Below the pieces are notes generated by a model. The model made no database searches and was not told the origin of the DNA. It saw only the letters and a list, made by a program, of their open reading frames with translations. DNA of 58,205 nt, taken from contig JAFGOA010000171.1 of assembly GCA_016926735.1 (NCBI GenBank), forward strand, positions 1 through 58,205, given 5' to 3'. The stretch comes from Promethearchaeota archaeon (GTDB lineage Archaea; Asgardarchaeota; Lokiarchaeia; Sigyniarchaeales; SOKP01). The translations under genes and the position numbers were made by a program. This document shows, piece after piece, positions 10,110 to 18,552 of this stretch (the stretch's first letter is position 1; each line of letters begins with the position of its first letter).

Positions 10110-10700
10110 ATAGTTGAAGAATACACAAAAAGTTATGAAAAAGTAATTAAAAAGAACTTTGCAACAATTTTTATTCTTTCTATTCTCAAAGACGGGGCTT
10201 GTCACGGATACAAAATAAATAATAGAATAAGAAAACGTACATTAGGAATGTGGAATCCAAAAGCATCAAGTTTGTACTGGATTTTAAAAAAACAAAGAGA
10301 AATGGGCTTAATAAAACTCGTATTTCAAAAGAAGAACGAAAGAAATAAAAAAGTATATGAAATTACCGATAAAGGAAAAGAAACATTGAGACGTATGATT
10401 AAAAGTCAAAAAAAAATAAGAATGGCTTACGAAAACTTCTTGAAATTATCATCAGAACATATTTTTCCTTTTGATTCAGAAGATTTAGAATATTTTGATA
10501 ATATATTGAATTATCAAATATTTTCAGATATAATTAAATCAGAAAAGGATAATTCGGAAGCGACTTATAAAAAAAAAATCCATCTTCTAAATCTTCAAAA
10601 AGAAAATATTATGATAGTTCGAGATAGATTGAATAATTATATTGAAAAAATAGATGAAATAACTCAAAAATTTAAACAAGAATCAATGAACTTAAATTAA
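10110..10700 (+). CDS. PadR-family transcriptional regulator, apparent ATA start
   Basis: Winged-helix regulator. The PadR N-terminal domain reads from the F-A-T-I-F-I-L-S-I-L-K-D-G segment through GYKINNRI, the SSLYWILKKQREMGLI recognition region and a KVYEITDKGKE wing; the rest is a helical dimerisation arm. The first in-frame ATG (10248) would cut off half of the HTH, while the frame stays open and PadR-like back to a TGA at 10101. No ATG, GTG or TTG fits in that stretch; ATA at 10110 (then V-E-E-Y-T-K) is the best candidate. It likely controls itself and the following frameshifted gene through the tandem palindrome upstream. The inducer is unknown. Confidence 0.85.
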   Translation: MVEEYTKSYEKVIKKNFATIFILSILKDGACHGYKINNRIRKRTLGMWNPKASSLYWILKKQREMGLIKLVFQKKNERNKKVYEITDKGKETLRRMIKSQKKIRMAYENFLKLSSEHIFPFDSEDLEYFDNILNYQIFSDIIKSEKDNSEATYKKKIHLLNLQKENIMIVRDRLNNYIEKIDEITQKFKQESMNLN

Positions 10701-10741
10701 GAATATCAAGTAGCATAAAAACAAAAAAAAGGTGATCTATT

Positions 10742-11045
10742 ATAGCTAAAAATGAACTCTTTATAACAGTGACTTTTTAAAAGGATATCCCTTAACTATA
10801 AAAAACGAGTTTATGAAATCTTAAACCAATTAAAAATCCCTTTAATAGACGAGAGAGTATATGATAAAGTAAATATAAATATTGGAGATGCTTTGGCAAC
10901 TGTGATTTTTCGATTTGAAGAAGATGAATCTATCATTCAAGGTTTTCTTAGTCTTGCAGAATATTTTCGTACAATTGTTATAAAAAGGAAGGACGAATTT
11001 TTTATTCCTCTTCCTTCAATTTTATTTCGGTTAATTAATACATAG
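10742..11045 (+). pseudogene. PadR-operon partner gene, 100 codons, one-base frameshift
   Basis: The gene begins 41 bp after the PadR gene. GGTG at 10731-10734 is followed after seven bases by ATA, which would read M-A-K-N-E-L-F-I-T-V-T-F. The frame then hits TAA at 10778 in GACTTTTTAAAAGG. Removing one T continues into a second open stretch (K-R-I-S-L-N-Y-K-K-R-V-Y-E-I-L-N-Q-L) that runs to TAG at 11043. The joined protein has about 100 residues, alpha/beta in character, with no recognised family. It is either a recent frameshift, a programmed shift on the T5A4 run, or an assembly indel. Confidence 0.55.
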
Positions 11046-11046
11046 A

Positions 11047-11081
11047 TTTTTTTTTCTATCTTTTTCTTTTTTTTTCTTTAA
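11047..11081 (+). terminator. T-rich terminator tract
   Basis: Several T runs of 5 to 9 bases separated by single A or C bases directly follow the PadR operon. This is typical of archaeal U-tract termination; no stem is needed. Confidence 0.4.
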
Positions 11082-11138
11082 TCAAAATTATAATACCATC
11101 CAAGAAGTATTTTAAAACTATTTTTAGACTCCTTTTTC

Positions 11139-11654
11139 TTACTCTCGTGCTTTTAAATAATTTCTTATAAATTGTACTCTGTCTCTGATATATTTGTGTT
11201 CATGATTTTCACATTTCTTTAGTAAATATTCTGCTTCTTTTTCATCAATAAGATATTCCCAAAGTAATTGATCCAAAACACCTATTCCCCATCCCCTAAC
11301 ATTTTCATCATCTAAAAACTCCTCAATCCATTTAAATGCCATAGGATGAGCAATATGTTTAATAAGCCATACAGCATCCATAGCTCTCTGATCTTTTGAG
11401 GTTTTATATATACTATATGCATACTCCGTAGCAGTTGAAGATTTAATATATCTAAGAATGCTTATTATAACGCCTTCTCCTTCTTTATGCTCCAAATAAT
11501 AATCTACCATTTTCTTAATTTCATTTTTATCTAAAATTAATTCTAAAGCATCTCGTGCAATAAAAGTCCCATCAAATTCATGTGTTTTCTTTCCAGAAGA
11601 ATCATATTTAAGACTTCCTGCTTGAATTCCTAGTTCTTTCCAATTATACTTCAT
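11139..11654 (-). CDS. HEAT-repeat-like helical protein
   Basis: A soluble protein of 171 residues made of paired amphipathic helices, with HEAT-like features such as DAVWLIKHIAHPMAFKWIEEFL and DDENVRGWGIGVLDQLLWEYLID. The N-terminal 30 residues are different (KYDSSGKKTHEFDGTFIARDALE). Such small HEAT proteins are common among bacterial and archaeal immunity-like and scaffold proteins, but no specific role can be assigned. It is divergent from the gene at 11719, with 64 bp of shared promoter space. Confidence 0.65.
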   Translation of the reverse strand: MKYNWKELGIQAGSLKYDSSGKKTHEFDGTFIARDALELILDKNEIKKMVDYYLEHKEGEGVIISILRYIKSSTATEYAYSIYKTSKDQRAMDAVWLIKHIAHPMAFKWIEEFLDDENVRGWGIGVLDQLLWEYLIDEKEAEYLLKKCENHEHKYIRDRVQFIRNYLKARE

Positions 11655-11718
11655 AGAGAATTACAATTTTTCTTATCTAAATATATTAATCTAAATTTCC
11701 ATTAATATATTATATATT

Positions 11719-12333
11719 ATGTCGATTAATCCAACTGTGAAAATAGCACCTGATGATGTTGTTCGATATTTATTATATCAACAATTTTATTATGGAGGAG
11801 ATCGTATTTATGGACGTACAAAGGATCAATTTGAATACATTAAAAACTCTGGTAAAGCAATTGAAAGATTTTATATACTTATTACAGATCCCATAAATTT
11901 AATTGATGAGGAAAATCTTGAGAAATATCTGGAATTTTTTAATAACCAAATCCACATTATTCCAATAAAAGCTATAATGGATAAATATCTTGATTATAAG
12001 AATAATTTCAATCTTGAGATGGACAGAAAGATGACACTTTCAGTTGTTATTGGTGAATGTCTTACTCAAATTCATACTGACTGTTTTAATAAAACTATCA
12101 ATCATTTTATTGATTTTATAATAGAAAAAAGGAAATTAAAAAATCCCCAAAAACAGGAAATTAAAAAAAAAATTGAATCTTTATATTGTAGAAGTAATCC
12201 CTCTATTGGAATGCTTTATAGTCTAAGTTTCATGAATTTTATTGCTGAAAAATCGGGTTACGACTCAATTTCAAAAAAATGTCAAGAATTATTGATAAAA
12301 AACTATAATATTCTTTTAGATATTATTGAATGA
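11719..12333 (+). CDS. Hypothetical protein, 204 residues, helical
   Basis: I recognise no family. The sequence is soluble and mainly helical, with a motif-like start (APDDVVRYLLYQQFYYGGDRIYGRTKDQF) and a lysine-rich stretch near residues 140-150. The ATG lies just after an A/T-rich divergent promoter region. It ends with a TGA, showing that UGA is a normal stop codon in this genome, which matters for the convergent selenoprotein gene that follows. Confidence 0.65.
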   Translation: MSINPTVKIAPDDVVRYLLYQQFYYGGDRIYGRTKDQFEYIKNSGKAIERFYILITDPINLIDEENLEKYLEFFNNQIHIIPIKAIMDKYLDYKNNFNLEMDRKMTLSVVIGECLTQIHTDCFNKTINHFIDFIIEKRKLKNPQKQEIKKKIESLYCRSNPSIGMLYSLSFMNFIAEKSGYDSISKKCQELLIKNYNILLDIIE

Positions 12334-12477
12334 GAGATTATTTTATGGAATACCCTCTATAGTTCAAATTTTTAAAAAATTTCTTTATATAATCTCTTAA
12401 TTTTGTTTTAGTAAAGTGTGGCTAACTTAAAGGAATAAAATGTCATTATGATTTTCAATTATATTCCCACTAAATCC

Positions 12478-12960
12478 CTATTTATTTATTTTTTTTAATT
12501 CATCAATAATCTCTTTATTTTCAGGAATATCATGCATGTTGTCACTATAATACGCATATCTTATAATTCCATGTTTATCAATAATTATTAATCCAGGCAT
12601 TCTTCCCATTTTCAGAATTTTTATTTCTTGCCTTAAAATTTTAGCTATGTTTTTTTTTTTATCATAAAAAATTGGAAATACTCTAGCATATTTTTGTTGC
12701 ATTTTTACAGCATTTGTTTTGTTATCAACTAAAATGGGGTATAAAAATGTGTCAAGTTCTTTAAATTTCTGAAAATCTTTTCTTAAGTGAACTAGATGTC
12801 TTTTACAATATGGTCAATATATACTCCTTAAAAGAATTATAACAATATTTTTTTTATTTAGTAAACTCTTGATATTAATAAGTTCTCCATTTGTATTTGG
12901 CAATTCAAATTCCTGTATCCTTGTCCCTACTAATTGAAATTTATCTTTAATCTTAATCAC
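12478..12960 (-). CDS. Peroxiredoxin-like selenoprotein (AhpC/TSA family), Sec at codon 49
   Basis: Thiol/selenol peroxidase. From GTG at 12960 the frame reads as a full AhpC/TSA-family protein of 160 residues: F-E-L-P-N-T-N-G-E-L strand, the hydrophobic VIILLRS strand, then Y-(TGA)-P-Y-C-K-R-H-L, and a C-terminal GLIIIDKHGIIRYAYY strand typical of the redoxin fold. The only stop inside is the TGA at 12814-12816, exactly where the family has its peroxidatic Cys in a W/Y-C-P-Y-C-R/K motif, giving U-P-Y-C. Selenocysteine coding is established for Lokiarchaeota. An annotation starting at the internal ATG (12702) would lose the active site. No convincing SECIS was recognised by eye. Confidence 0.82.
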
Positions 12961-13340
12961 CTTAATAAATTTACTTATGAAATAGAGGATATTATTATAT
13001 CTAAAATCTATTTTTATAAAAAATAGATGGTTCTTTATAAATAAATTAGCTATAAAATAGTAAAATTTCTCTTAGATATTTTATATCTTTAGCTAAATAT
13101 AATTAAATAAATGGATATGAAATAAAATTGGTTATAACTATAATAATCTTAGCTAATGCTTTTTAAATTTAATAAATGAAAGATATTTTTCAGTATAAGT
13201 TATTTATTTTCGAATTTCTTAAATTCTGTTTTTCATTAATGATTAATGATTAAAATTCATGAATTCATGAATAAGAAAGTATATAATTCACTTATTCATA
13301 TCTTCAGTAAAAAATCTTTAAAAAGAGAAGAGAATTACCT
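12961..13340. other. Intergenic region with divergent promoters and regulator operator
   Basis: No coding signal is visible. The left part is the leader of the selenoprotein gene on the minus strand. The right part carries TTAATGATTAATGATTAAA direct repeats (about 13236-13254) and the 18-bp palindrome at 13255-13272, ahead of the HTH/GyrI gene. Confidence 0.5.
13255..13272. promoter_or_regulatory. 18-bp perfect palindrome, candidate operator
   Basis: ATTCATGAATTCATGAAT equals its own reverse complement and is also a tandem pair of ATTCATGAAT-like half-sites. It lies 68 bp before the ATG of the ArsR/GyrI-like regulator, beside TTAATGATTAATGATTA repeats. Autoregulation is the simplest inference. 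Confidence 0.6.
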
Positions 13341-14243
13341 ATGATAGAACAATCTTTCAACAATGATGATGATATGAAGCATTTTATTTTAGATTCCTTG
13401 GATGAATTAATAGCACTACTAAGAATAGTGGATCATCCTCAAAGAATAAGAATATTAACATTATTAGTTACCGAATCAGCACAATTTAGCGAGCTGGAGC
13501 GATTAACAAAACTCAAAAAAAGTGCTTTAGGTAATCATCTTAGCATTTTGATAAGTAAAAATCTTATAAAAAAGGAACAAAGAGGATTATATAAAATAAG
13601 AAAGGAAGGGAGATTTATTTTAGAAGCTATTGCCAAGAGTTATCTTGAAATAAAAAAATTAGAAGAAGAAAGATTGCTCAAAACAAAAGCCTTGATAAAG
13701 AAATATACAAGAAATGTAGGTAAAAAAATGAATGTTAATAAAATTGAAAATTCTTCTCTCCAAAGAATTGAGGATATGAAAGTAGAAATTGTTATATTAA
13801 AACCAATGAGAGTAGTAAGTTTTCACGAAATAGGTGAAAATCCTGAATTTAAAGTTTTAGAAAAATTAATAAATTGGGCTAAACCAAAAGGATTGCTTAA
13901 AAATCGAGAATTAAATCCAATTTTTGGTTTTAATAATCCTAATCCATTAGAAGGAAAAAAAGAATATGGATATGAATTATGGCTTGTTATTGATGAAGAG
14001 ATGCAGGTATTCGACGATGTAATAATAAAAGAGGTTGAAGGAGGGAAATTTGCGGTTACAAGATGCGAAGTCAGAGGGAATCCAGAAATAATTCCTAAAA
14101 CTTGGGAAAATTTAGCGAAATGGGTGCAAAAAAGCAATTATCGTTATGGAGGACCCTATTGGTATGAAAAATATATTGTTCAAATTGAATCAATTATTGA
14201 AAATGTGAATTTCACATTAGAACTCTATTTCCCCATAGTTTAG
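13341..14243 (+). CDS. ArsR-type HTH regulator with GyrI-like effector-binding domain
   Basis: Residues about 20-85 form an ArsR-like winged helix (IVDHPQRIRILTLLV, then SELERLTKLKKSALGNHLSIL as recognition region, wing LIKKEQRGLYKI). After a helical linker, residues about 138-298 resemble the GyrI/BmrR small-molecule-binding fold (MRVVSFHEIGENPEF, then GYELWLVIDEEM, then EVEGGKFAVTRCEVRG). Such proteins sense hydrophobic or cationic ligands. The order HTH then GyrI is common in archaea. A perfect palindrome upstream suggests it regulates itself. Ligand and other targets are unknown. Confidence 0.88.
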   Translation: MIEQSFNNDDDMKHFILDSLDELIALLRIVDHPQRIRILTLLVTESAQFSELERLTKLKKSALGNHLSILISKNLIKKEQRGLYKIRKEGRFILEAIAKSYLEIKKLEEERLLKTKALIKKYTRNVGKKMNVNKIENSSLQRIEDMKVEIVILKPMRVVSFHEIGENPEFKVLEKLINWAKPKGLLKNRELNPIFGFNNPNPLEGKKEYGYELWLVIDEEMQVFDDVIIKEVEGGKFAVTRCEVRGNPEIIPKTWENLAKWVQKSNYRYGGPYWYEKYIVQIESIIENVNFTLELYFPIV

Positions 14244-14310
14244 AAACCAATAGATATACTCTAATGGAATATATATAAAAATTTTTTTTTCTTTTTCAAA
14301 TCATCAATAA

Positions 14311-14421
14311 TTATTTATTGTTTGGAAATAAGGAATTATTTGCCTCATCAAGTCGCTCATCTGTGAAAGAATTTGCATAATCAAAAATTACATTATCAAT
14401 TTCCAGAGGATGTATCGTTTT
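14311..14421 (-). pseudogene. C-terminal gene remnant
   Basis: An open stretch of about 35 codons between a TAG (14422-14424) and a TAA (14311-14313) reads like a real protein end (E-I-D-N-V-I-F-D-Y-A-N-S-F-T-D-E-R-L-D) but has no start codon. It may be the leftover tail of a lost gene. The family is not identified. Confidence 0.35.
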
Positions 14422-14502
14422 CTATATAATAATATGTTTCTCATTATTTAATTTATGATTATTATTATAAAATTTTTATATTAGAAAAAGATCTTATCAT
14501 TT

Positions 14503-14691
14503 ATGAGTAAAAAATATGAAAAAAAAGTCAATCATATTAAAGAAAATAAAAAAGAGCATGATCAGCACCACTCAAACAGAGGGAGTTCAAAAATAGATAT
14601 AAGAAATGGATCAAAATTTTCAGTAAAAAAGGAAAAAAAAAATCTTAAAAATATGAAAAAAAAACTCGAACGTAGTAAGAAAATTTGGTAA
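14503..14691 (+). CDS. Small basic protein, 62 residues, uncertain
   Basis: ATG-started, lysine/histidine-rich and low in complexity, without hydrophobic segments. It could be a nucleic-acid-binding small protein or chance coding in A-rich DNA. The A/T-rich upstream stretch is promoter-like. No family is recognised. Confidence 0.3.
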   Translation: MSKKYEKKVNHIKENKKEHDQHHSNRGSSKIDIRNGSKFSVKKEKKNLKNMKKKLERSKKIW

Positions 14692-14731
14692 ATCATCTAA
14701 AAAATAGATTTTTGCGGGTTTACAGTTTGAA

Positions 14732-14920
14732 ATGGATTCAGATCCTATGATTTTAGAATTAGAAGAAAAAATAGAACCTAAGTCAGAAGGTAATAACTAC
14801 TCATTTTTATTGTTTATAAACTCTCAAAAAAAAAAAGTTAAAAATTATATAAAGGATAATTATAATTTTCTTTTTAGCATAATAAATAATATTCTATATT
14901 TTCATGAGGCCTCATATTGA
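14732..14920 (+). CDS. Small ORF overlapping the start of the condensation-domain gene, uncertain
   Basis: The 62 codons have an acidic start (M-D-S-D-P-M-I-L-E-L-E-E) and an aromatic, hydrophobic end. Its TGA overlaps the TTG start of the next gene (TATTGA), an arrangement that would allow translational coupling. No homologue is recognised; it may be only an upstream ORF. Confidence 0.3.
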   Translation: MDSDPMILELEEKIEPKSEGNNYSFLLFINSQKKKVKNYIKDNYNFLFSIINNILYFHEASY

Positions 14921-16212
14921 TAAGAAAATTATCTAATGTTGAAAAAGACATCTTTAGAAAAAAAAATAACAAACCAATTTTCTTTGCTACAGTAGCTAGA
15001 ATTATACCAAAAATAAAGAAAGAAAATTTTGTTAAATTACTTCCAAAATTATCAAATAAATATCCCTTATTCTCAGTTCGTGTGAATTATGATGATAAAA
15101 GACAACCATTTTTTTCTAATACAAATGTTGCAGATTTTAATATACAAACAATTATAGGCAAAGAAGATAATGATTGGGTAAATATTGTAGAAAATGATTT
15201 AATGATTCCATTTTCATTAAATAAAGGTCCCTATGTGCGTTTTATATTAATACAATTTAATGAATTTACTGATTTAATTATCACTTTTCATCATGGTATC
15301 TCTGATGGATTATCTGCGATTCTTATACTTAGAGATATAGTAATCCTTTTAGATAATCCTACTATAGAGTTAAATAATAACCCAATAATTCCCTTTTTTA
15401 CAGATTTAATCCCAAATAAAATAAAAGATTACATAATAAATATTTCAAAAAAAGAATTGGAAAAAGGCTTAAATTCTTACAAAAAAAGAGAGTTTACAAA
15501 TGAAATTATTGATATGATAAAACCATTCAAATATATATTAATAGCATGGTCATTATCAAGAGAGCAAACTCAAGCATTAATTATTCGAGCAAGAGAAGAA
15601 AAGACATCTGTACATAGTGCATTAAATGTTGCATTCTTGAGAGCATTTGCACAATTTTATGGAATAAATGAAAATTGGAAAAGAATATTACAAAGCCCAA
15701 TAAATTTTCGACCTTTTTTATCCAAAGGTGTTGAAAATGCACTTGGATTGTTTGTTAGTATAATTAGAATAAATGTTAATTGTTCTCTTAAACGAAATTT
15801 TTGGGATATTGCCAGAGAAATTAAAAATAAAATATAAAAAAAAATTAATTCAAAAGAATTCTTTGCTGATTATATCATACCCGAATATATAACAAAAAAC
15901 TATTCTGATAACGAAAATGCTATTTATGCTATAAATAAAAGAATGAAAGAAATGCTCAAAATGGATTATGAATTCTCTCTATCAAATATAGGCAGAATAA
16001 CTTCTTTAAATAACACTAGCAATTTTAAAATTAAATCTATTAATGGTCCTATATTTAGTGCACATGATAAAGAAAAAATAGTTGGTGTTAATACATTTGA
16101 AGGAATTATGAATATTACTCTTATTTTTAGAGATATAACACTAAATCTTACATCTGGTGAAAGAATTAAACAATTAGCAATGAATGAATTAAATAGAGCA
16201 ATAAATCAATAA
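14917..16212 (+). pseudogene. Condensation/alcohol-acetyltransferase-like protein interrupted by one TAA
   Basis: Acyltransferase of the chloramphenicol-acetyltransferase-like superfamily. The HHGISDG catalytic motif is at residues 125-131, with typical flanking strands and a C-terminal segment (L-S-N-I-G-R-I) found in this family. The reading frame is the same from 14917 to 16212, about 431 codons, and only codon 307 (TAA, 15835-15837) interrupts it. The TTG start follows GAGG at a good distance. Because both halves keep frame, a nonsense mutation is more likely than an indel. If not an error, the product is a truncated, probably inactive enzyme or two split chains. Confidence 0.75.
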
Positions 16213-16508
16213 TTATTTACAAAAATAAATTATGTTTTTTTATAAATTTTCCAGAGAATATTAAAGTGACTGTAATCGTCTAGATGAGAATCAAAATTGG
16301 TTAGATTTATAAAAACACTTTTGATGATATTAATTGATTTTTAGATAATTATATTTTTATCTGAATTTATTCTTAAAATAGTTATATCATTAAAATCAGA
16401 GAAGATGAATATATATTATAATAAAAAAAAGAAAATAATCTCTAAGTGTACTTTAAAGATATTAATGAAATCTCATAAAATTGGTCATATCTATAAATTT
16501 TTAATAAT

Positions 16509-17342
16509 TTGAATTATTTAAAAGAATTAATGTCTCTTGATTTTTTTGAATTAGATAAAAAAGATAAATATAGATTCCGAATATTGTTATATTTTTTAGC
16601 ACTAATAATTATTTATCTAATCTTGTTTATTATAGCTCTTATACCTCTTTTAAAATATCCTGAATTAGAAATTGGGATAAATCAAACAAGAGATCTTTTA
16701 TATGAAATTGTAAATATATGTGGTATTTTCTTACTTTTTAAATTTCTGTGGCTATTTTTATGTTTTTTTTCTGTTGATAGTGATAAGATTATAAAACATA
16801 ATATACGGGATAAAGATGCAGTAAAATTTTTTAATGAAAATATAAAGATTTTAAAATTACAATATATAAACCTAAAAAAAATAATATTTCTTTTTTCCTA
16901 TAAAAAAAATCGTAATGAGTATCATAAAAAAAAAATTGAACAACTCAGAGAAATCCAAAATGACTTTTTAAGACTGATAAATGAAAATAATATGAAATAT
17001 AACTTGAAATTTGGAGATATTATATTTAAAGAGAACCCTATCACTGAAAATCAACAACGTATATTTAATTTAGTTATTGCAGCGAGAACAATTTATTACA
17101 ATAGAAAAGCATTTAGTCAAACAATATTAGTTATTGCAAGCCATATAATAGATCTAGGTTTTAGTTTTGTTTTATTCTCTGTCTCATTATCTCTAAATTC
17201 TATTATTCTATTTATTGTAGTTTCGGTTGTTAATATTATTGCTATATTTTGGTGGATGTTGATTATAAAACAAAATCTTAGACTCAAGGAACATGCATAT
17301 GTGATTATGGGTGGAATTATTGATCGAATGAAGGTATTATGA
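16509..17342 (+). CDS. Membrane protein with four predicted helices and a cytoplasmic middle domain
   Basis: Unknown function. Hydrophobic segments lie near residues 22-48, 63-89, 203-225 and 229-250, separated by a charged, helical domain of about 110 residues (ILKLQYINLKKIIFLFSYKKNRNEYHKKK). This bipartite layout resembles SLATT-type and related two-plus-two-helix proteins, but I see no diagnostic motif. The start is TTG without a strong ribosome-binding site. It converges with the TIR gene, 121 bp apart. Confidence 0.6.
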   Translation: MNYLKELMSLDFFELDKKDKYRFRILLYFLALIIIYLILFIIALIPLLKYPELEIGINQTRDLLYEIVNICGIFLLFKFLWLFLCFFSVDSDKIIKHNIRDKDAVKFFNENIKILKLQYINLKKIIFLFSYKKNRNEYHKKKIEQLREIQNDFLRLINENNMKYNLKFGDIIFKENPITENQQRIFNLVIAARTIYYNRKAFSQTILVIASHIIDLGFSFVLFSVSLSLNSIILFIVVSVVNIIAIFWWMLIIKQNLRLKEHAYVIMGGIIDRMKVL

Positions 17343-17463
17343 ATTCTTTAAAAAAAAGGTCAAATCAATTCTCAATATAATTTTTGTATAATTTATCAAT
17401 CGCTAAATTAATCTCTCTGCATTATGGGTAAATTAAATTTCCCTTTACCAATTGAGTTTTTAA

Positions 17464-18279
17464 TTAGATTCTTTTCATGATTAGATCATAAATTGCCTGA
17501 ATATTTTTCGCCATATTACTTGTATCAAATTCAACACCCAATCTTGAGCGTAGAATCGTTGGAATATCTTCTTTATCCAAAAAGACGGGAATTATAGGTT
17601 TTCCTATAGATTCTGCTGAGGTCCATTCACTTTCAACGGCTTTTGATTCAGATGCATTCCTTGAGCAGAATAAAAGAACCACATCACACTTACCTAAGTT
17701 ATCATTCATGTATTTCACAATATTATCTTTCATATCCTCTTGCCAATAAAGCACATCACCAATATCATCATAAGAGGCTAATTCATAGGCTATTCTCGAT
17801 ATTTTGTATAAAATAGCATCTTTAGTGGAATAACTAATGAAAATTAGAAGACCTTCTTCTTGTTCTTTCTTAATGAGTAGAGAATGCTTTATCTCTTCTA
17901 CTATCTTCACATCCAAAGAATTTCTTATCAATTTATGAGTTGGTTTTATCCCTGCTTTTGCTGTTGATGAAGCCCATGACAATTGATATTGATTATATAC
18001 TTTCAATTTTCCATCTTCTATCTCAAAATGAACCCAGAATTCATATTTGCGCTCAACATCTGGAATATTTTTTATTTCAAATTGGTATATATTATTATCT
18101 GATATCTTTACAAATTCAATTCTATAAATATTCTGAGGATTAAAATACCAAAATCTAATTTTTGAAATATTATTTATCACATCTTGAAGGAAACTTTTAA
18201 GGTCAGCCGGTACTTGGTCGATTGTTTCCAGTAATTGCTCATTAAATAATTTTGATTTAAATTTCAAAGGGTGATTCAC
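17464..18279 (-). CDS. TIR-domain protein with unknown N-terminal domain
   Basis: The C-terminal TIR domain (about 144-271) shows box 1 LIFISYSTKD, the central strand DVVLLFCSRNA and the S-x-W-x-x-x-E helix, where Glu223 is a candidate catalytic residue of NAD-cleaving TIRs. The N-terminal 135 residues form a separate alpha/beta domain with a beta-rich core (RIEFVKISDNN, KYEFWVHFEIEDGKLKV) that I cannot name and that may be the sensor. TIR proteins in prokaryotes usually act as NADase effectors in phage defence. No partner gene adjoins, so this would be a single-gene system. Confidence 0.85.
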   Translation of the reverse strand: MNHPLKFKSKLFNEQLLETIDQVPADLKSFLQDVINNISKIRFWYFNPQNIYRIEFVKISDNNIYQFEIKNIPDVERKYEFWVHFEIEDGKLKVYNQYQLSWASSTAKAGIKPTHKLIRNSLDVKIVEEIKHSLLIKKEQEEGLLIFISYSTKDAILYKISRIAYELASYDDIGDVLYWQEDMKDNIVKYMNDNLGKCDVVLLFCSRNASESKAVESEWTSAESIGKPIIPVFLDKEDIPTILRSRLGVEFDTSNMAKNIQAIYDLIMKRI

Positions 18280-18552
18280 CTTTTCTTTCTATATGTTAAA
18301 AAATATTTTTAAAAAATAATAACAAAAAGAGCAAATAAGTTTATTGGAAAAATCATAATTTTCTTATTGAATCCAAAATAATCTGGGAATTAAGGAATTA
18401 TATTTCTAGAAGTGAAACAGTTAAAATATTAACTTCCTAGTATCAATAATTTTTGCGTAGCAATTTTAAGAAAAATTAAAATATATTTAAAAGGATTTTA
18501 TTACTTTAAATTATTTTATCAATAATATAAATATATAACCACACAAAAAAGG

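Noticed and set aside
12814-12816. UGA read as tryptophan
   Set aside because: Other genes, for example the one ending at 12333 and the antitoxin ending at 23223, use TGA as stop, and the homologous residue is Cys.
15835-15837. Pyrrolysine or selenocysteine readthrough in the condensation-type gene
   Set aside because: The codon is TAA, not TAG or TGA.
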